Below are positions 60,231-64,000 of a stretch of DNA of 64,000 bases, piece after piece. The stretch lies in assembly GCA_022695795.1 (NCBI GenBank), contig MU404088.1:277032-341031 (forward strand). The letters are read 5' to 3'. Numbering within the stretch: the stretch's first letter is position 1; every line of letters starts with the position of its first letter. Both the position numbers and the translations under genes were made by a program. A model generated the notes under the pieces. It was not told the DNA's origin, made no database searches, and saw nothing but the letters and a program-made list of their open reading frames with translations. This DNA is from Biscogniauxia marginata (lineage: Eukaryota > Ascomycota > Sordariomycetes > Xylariales > Xylariaceae).

Positions 60231-63200
60231 TCAAATCTTCAAAACATCGAACAAAAACTGGTAGCCTGGAGCAACTTGTTCATCCCACGCAGCCATCCCA
60301 GGCTTCAATCGCAAATCATGTATATGCTGTCCATTTTTCACCGCCAGGAAGCCGGTCCTGATGCCCTGCCGCTTCATCTCTTCGTGGAGGTCTGACGCAG
60401 ACTCAAAGATGGCAATGTTGTCCGACTCGCCGTGGATAATGAATGTAGGGACCTTATAATCCCCCGCACGCACTCTAGCTGTCGGGCAGATAGATGACTG
60501 TCTCTCCAAGGTGGGAATGTCCGAAACGAGCTGCTCAACGCTTTGATGCAATCCGGGCTTTCCGTTTAGCAGAAGTGATAGGCCAAACGTTTTGGACTCT
60601 CTGAATAAGGACAATAGGAGTTCAGAGCGGGCATCTCCAGACTTGACCCAGCTAAGCTCTGCGTTTCCCCCGACATATACGTCGTAATTAGGGAGCTGGG
60701 TCTTTGACAGGTCCATCCGCAGGAGCTGATCCCGCGACATTCGAGGAGAGTTAAGCGGGGTTTTGCCGCGCGGGAATACATCTCTCGACAAGAAATCAAC
60801 GGGCGCATAAAACGACAAAATTGCTTTTGGCGGTAGTTCCCCTGCTGCTTCCACGGTCCAGGCAGTCGACATGGCAAGGTGACCTCCGGTGGACCAACCG
60901 ATGACTACAATCTGTTCAACATCTAGCACAATTCCCCTACTAGCCACAAGAGACGGGAGTGTGTGTCTAGCCCATATAAAGGCGTCACTGACGTCCGCCA
61001 TGGCACCTTCAATGATATTGACCTCTGGACAGAGTCTATAGTCTAGACTGACAGGCAAGATGCCGTTCTCCACCAGATGAGCCGTCTGTGCAGGGCGGAT
61101 TGCCCTTCGGGAGAGGGTCATGTATCCACCGCCGTGCAACATCAGCGCAATTGGCATAGCCCTCCGAGGAGCGAGGATGGGAACAAATATGTCTGCTTCT
61201 ATTTGCACGTCGTCCACCTTCTTGTAGCAGACTGTCATTTTCTCGAATGAAGCTGGAGGCGCTAGTTGCTGTGTAGACGCCACGATTGCGTCTGGAATAC
61301 TAGTAAGTGGCTCGGGCATGACTTCAGGTCGTGAATATACCGAGTCTTTTTCAGGATTTTGAGCTCCTTTGTCAGTGGAACTATCGTTGTTGGCCTCATT
61401 ATCCGGTGTCCCAAGAGCGTGTAGAATATCTTCGACTTTAGACTGTAGAGAGATGCCATCTCCATTGAAGGTAGAAGAGCAAATGTCGCTAAGGAGTGAT
61501 AGAATTTCCGTCAAAGCAAGTGAATCAACCCCGATCTCTTCTAGGGTATGAGTGGGCTTGAGTGTTGACGCTTCAATGCCGGTCGTCTCCACGATAACTT
61601 CTGTTAGCTTGTTCACAAGAGATGCAGTTGACACTGCATTTCTTCTGTCGGCTTCCTGACGAGCAGGTTTCGCCCCCGATGAATCAATGATATTGGAGGG
61701 GTTCTTGATATGTTTCGGGGGAGCACTTCTTGCGACACGGCTATGTAGCAGTTGCTCGAGTTTCTCGAATGTTATGGATAGGAGGTCTTGGGCATCGATA
61801 TCTATATCGAATGAAGCTTTCAGTTCTTCAGCCATCTCGGTGGCCGCAAGCGAGTCTAAGCCGAGGTCTGCGATCACGGCCTCATTGACTATCATCGATG
61901 CCTTTATTCCCGTATAAGTCTCCAGAACTTGGCCAAGGCCATTTGAAGCGGGCTCGTCCGGAGATTCTGCACTGGCGACTGAATCACTATTAGAGATAGA
62001 GCTGAGTGCGGGCGTTGTTTCTTCCGTGCTTGACGGACTCGACGCTCCCAGCAATCTGTCGCGAAGCTCGGCTTCCTTGCTGACTGGAACACGATTTGCT
62101 GTGTCCAGCAACCGCTCCAGACGCGTCAATTCCAGTTTGACGAAGCGACACCCAGTGAAAGCTGCAGCAACAGGCCCATCCTTAGAAAATGCGAAGACGT
62201 CTCCAATGGCCTCGGACGGGCTGGTTTGAGTATAGGAAGCGTGGACCATCCACGACCGGTTGTCTACCATGTCACACCCCTTGGCAATGGCACAGTTCCT
62301 GATTCCCGTGCAGATCATAACCTCACTCTTACCAACAGCATCGCTGGTGTTAATAAGCAAGCCGACCACATGTATAAAGTTGTCCAGAGACACAGCATCG
62401 CATTTTTGGACTAACGTACTCTCATCCAAACCAGGCTGGCCAGGTGGGATGGAGATCCTGGCGACAGCTTCGGCCCCGCTCATGGTAATGCTAGAGATGC
62501 CTTTGAGAAATGGTTCATAGGTGACCACACGTGAGAAGAGATCGTATGCATGCTTCATACGCAAATTTTCGGCGTCTTCGTTGCCTACAAGGTCTTGTAT
62601 ACGCCTGCTAACCAGCCGCGCCGTGGCATCTAAATTTGACCAAGGAGGGCTCATCACTCGGCCCTTTGCGTGTATAGTCGTTTTCCCTAACTTAGAGAGA
62701 ACTCGACTTATTATTGTGAACTCCCACTGCTGATGAACCTCACTAGATTTTTCCAGCATTACTTCGACGTTCTCTGACCCGAGGCATAGTGGCGCCTGGA
62801 TATCGAGGCCTTCGAATTCGAGACAAGAATCTTGCGAGTCTTCGTTCCCCAAAAGCGATAAAGCCATCGCGACGCATTCCATATACATGGATGCCGGACA
62901 CAGTGGTCGATTTCTGACGGCGTGGCCGGAGACAATACTCTTGAAACGCTCGCCTTCTACTGATATCCTGAAGAGCTTCGTCTCCTCGGGTTTCTCTGCC
63001 TCTGTCCCTGGCAGCAAGGTGACTAGTTGGCACTTTTTCTCCAGCGCGGACGTCGATTTGGGATGTTCCATCTTAATAATAGGACCCTCGTCTAATTGAC
63101 GTTGGAGCTCTGCAGCATGATCGATGTTATCAAGCCACGCCGTAGGCATATCGAACTGGTACGGAGGTAGCCAAACAGAACTGCAAGTGTGGCCTACAGG

Positions 63201-64000
63201 CAGGAAGAACCAGTGAGTTACGTCTAGTGAGGAGCTCCAGAGGCCGCACACGATGCGGGAGATGACATTCACTGGGAGCTCCTCGTCCTTTGTGGACAGA
63301 GAGTGGAAGACATGGCCACTGTTCTGTGAAGTTGCCCTCTTCGTCATGGACATGATGGGCGTATTCATACCGGCTTCTAACCAAACGCAGCTACCAAGCG
63401 TTTTCTCGATGCGTTGCACAGCATCGGCGAAAAAAACAGGGTTACGTGCGTGGTCAGACGGACTGTATGGCATACTGAGTGCTCTAGGATTCTGCGTGCA
63501 TAACTCGACAGGAAGGGTCGACTCCTTCCATTCGAGTGAGGCGGCGACATTCTCAAGCTCCCCCAATATTGGTTCTACCAGTTGCGAATGGAATCCGTGG
63601 CTGGTGTCAACCCGCATGAATTTTATTGATCTTGAAAGAAGGTGATTCTCCAGATCTGTGATGCTGCTGTCGTCCCCAGACACCACTTGATTCGTGTCGG
63701 AATTGTAACAAGCTATTTCGAGCTTGCTATCAGGGCTGATAGACCGCATGGAGCTAAGTGTCTCTGACACTACCTGGCGGCTCGCAAACACGGCAAGCAT
63801 GGAACCCTTCTCCTGTCCCCACCTTGTTTTCATCAACGCAGCGCGAGCAGCAACGAGCTTGAGGCAGTCACGTAGTGACAGCCTGCCACTTACAGCCAAA
63901 GCAGTCAGCTCGCCAAGGCTATGTCCAACAGCAATATCAACCTTCAGACCTGCATCGATCCAGGTAGCGGCGCTGGCATACTGTACAGCCACGAATCCAG
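60231..64000 (-). CDS. Non-reducing polyketide synthase, 3' part (AT-PT-ACP-ACP-TE)
   Basis: Iterative type I PKS making an aromatic polyketide. One intron-free frame runs from the right edge to a TGA at 60231-60233. The 5' part (SAT, KS and the start of AT) lies outside. Numbering from the codon at 63992: the AT domain has GHSLGE at 23-28 (Ser25) and GFHS with His135. The PT domain spans about 335-635, with His357 in SGHAVRNRPLCPAS and Asp537 in SLDNF. ACP1 has GLDSL (Ser714) and ACP2 has GVDSL (Ser824). The final alpha/beta-hydrolase domain spans about 915-1253, with HGGG at 953-956, GWSTGG (Ser1034), Asp1191 and His1223. The hydrolase is the esterase-like type seen in methylorsellinate-type synthases, yet only about 55 residues separate ACP2 from it, so no C-methyltransferase domain is present. 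Apparently functional, and free of RIP. Confidence 0.97.
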   Translation of the reverse strand, partial: GFVAVQYASAATWIDAGLKVDIAVGHSLGELTALAVSGRLSLRDCLKLVAARAALMKTRWGQEKGSMLAVFASRQVVSETLSSMRSISPDSKLEIACYNSDTNQVVSGDDSSITDLENHLLSRSIKFMRVDTSHGFHSQLVEPILGELENVAASLEWKESTLPVELCTQNPRALSMPYSPSDHARNPVFFADAVQRIEKTLGSCVWLEAGMNTPIMSMTKRATSQNSGHVFHSLSTKDEELPVNVISRIVCGLWSSSLDVTHWFFLPVGHTCSSVWLPPYQFDMPTAWLDNIDHAAELQRQLDEGPIIKMEHPKSTSALEKKCQLVTLLPGTEAEKPEETKLFRISVEGERFKSIVSGHAVRNRPLCPASMYMECVAMALSLLGNEDSQDSCLEFEGLDIQAPLCLGSENVEVMLEKSSEVHQQWEFTIISRVLSKLGKTTIHAKGRVMSPPWSNLDATARLVSRRIQDLVGNEDAENLRMKHAYDLFSRVVTYEPFLKGISSITMSGAEAVARISIPPGQPGLDESTLVQKCDAVSLDNFIHVVGLLINTSDAVGKSEVMICTGIRNCAIAKGCDMVDNRSWMVHASYTQTSPSEAIGDVFAFSKDGPVAAAFTGCRFVKLELTRLERLLDTANRVPVSKEAELRDRLLGASSPSSTEETTPALSSISNSDSVASAESPDEPASNGLGQVLETYTGIKASMIVNEAVIADLGLDSLAATEMAEELKASFDIDIDAQDLLSITFEKLEQLLHSRVARSAPPKHIKNPSNIIDSSGAKPARQEADRRNAVSTASLVNKLTEVIVETTGIEASTLKPTHTLEEIGVDSLALTEILSLLSDICSSTFNGDGISLQSKVEDILHALGTPDNEANNDSSTDKGAQNPEKDSVYSRPEVMPEPLTSIPDAIVASTQQLAPPASFEKMTVCYKKVDDVQIEADIFVPILAPRRAMPIALMLHGGGYMTLSRRAIRPAQTAHLVENGILPVSLDYRLCPEVNIIEGAMADVSDAFIWARHTLPSLVASRGIVLDVEQIVVIGWSTGGHLAMSTAWTVEAAGELPPKAILSFYAPVDFLSRDVFPRGKTPLNSPRMSRDQLLRMDLSKTQLPNYDVYVGGNAELSWVKSGDARSELLLSLFRESKTFGLSLLLNGKPGLHQSVEQLVSDIPTLERQSSICPTARVRAGDYKVPTFIIHGESDNIAIFESASDLHEEMKRQGIRTGFLAVKNGQHIHDLRLKPGMAAWDEQVAPGYQFLFDVLKI

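Noticed and set aside
60566..63645. Multiple short ORFs on both strands within the PKS region
   Set aside because: All overlap the continuous PKS frame, which has clear AT, PT, ACP and TE motifs. They are shadows.

Overview
The window is filamentous-fungal (Pezizomycotina-type) genomic DNA. The evidence is short GT-AG introns with CTAAC branch sites in an FAD monooxygenase gene, a non-reducing polyketide synthase, a Fot1/pogo transposon, and Ty3/gypsy chromoviruses almost wholly converted to A+T. Paired LTRs differ mainly by C-to-T and G-to-A changes. Broken frames carry TAA/TAG where Gln or Trp codons would be, and zinc-knuckle Cys codons have become Tyr. This is what repeat-induced point mutation (RIP) leaves. 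The species cannot be named from the sequence alone.

Layout. 1-2399: minus-strand gypsy remnant. 2400-9427: plus-strand gypsy element (element F) whose 3' LTR is cut after a few bases. 9428-14030: unclassified degraded repeat DNA with an unknown broken ORF and GC-rich islets. 14031-21656: a patchwork of TIR elements (family X and short family M), a solo LTR, a gypsy LTR-gag fragment, another LTR and a complete but RIP-killed Fot1-like element at 17443-19320. About 21900-25130: an island of ordinary composition holding one intact gene, a 421-residue FAD monooxygenase in eight exons (23001-24678). 25530-34555: a TIR element (X3) with a gypsy element (E) inside it. 34826-58205: a nested stack. 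Plus-strand gypsy element C contains minus-strand element A, which contains minus-strand element B, which contains a 197-bp solo LTR. All four insertions have 5-bp target duplications that can be read directly. A further solo LTR (D) sits in the last bases of C's 3' LTR. 58225-59312: a palindromic TIR element containing another solo LTR. About 59455-60230: ordinary-composition DNA with a possible copia-type LTR remnant. 60231 to the right edge: the 3' part of a non-reducing PKS gene on the minus strand (AT, PT, two ACPs and an esterase-type thioesterase).

Only two genes look functional, the monooxygenase and the PKS. They lie about 35.5 kb apart, separated entirely by transposon DNA. Both families are typical of aromatic polyketide pathways, so they may be parts of one biosynthetic locus pushed apart by insertions, but this is inference. 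The most notable non-standard signal is a conserved antisense reading frame between the chromodomain and the 3' LTR of the gypsy elements. It encodes a coiled-coil-like, Arg/Glu/Gln-rich protein and is seen in at least four copies.
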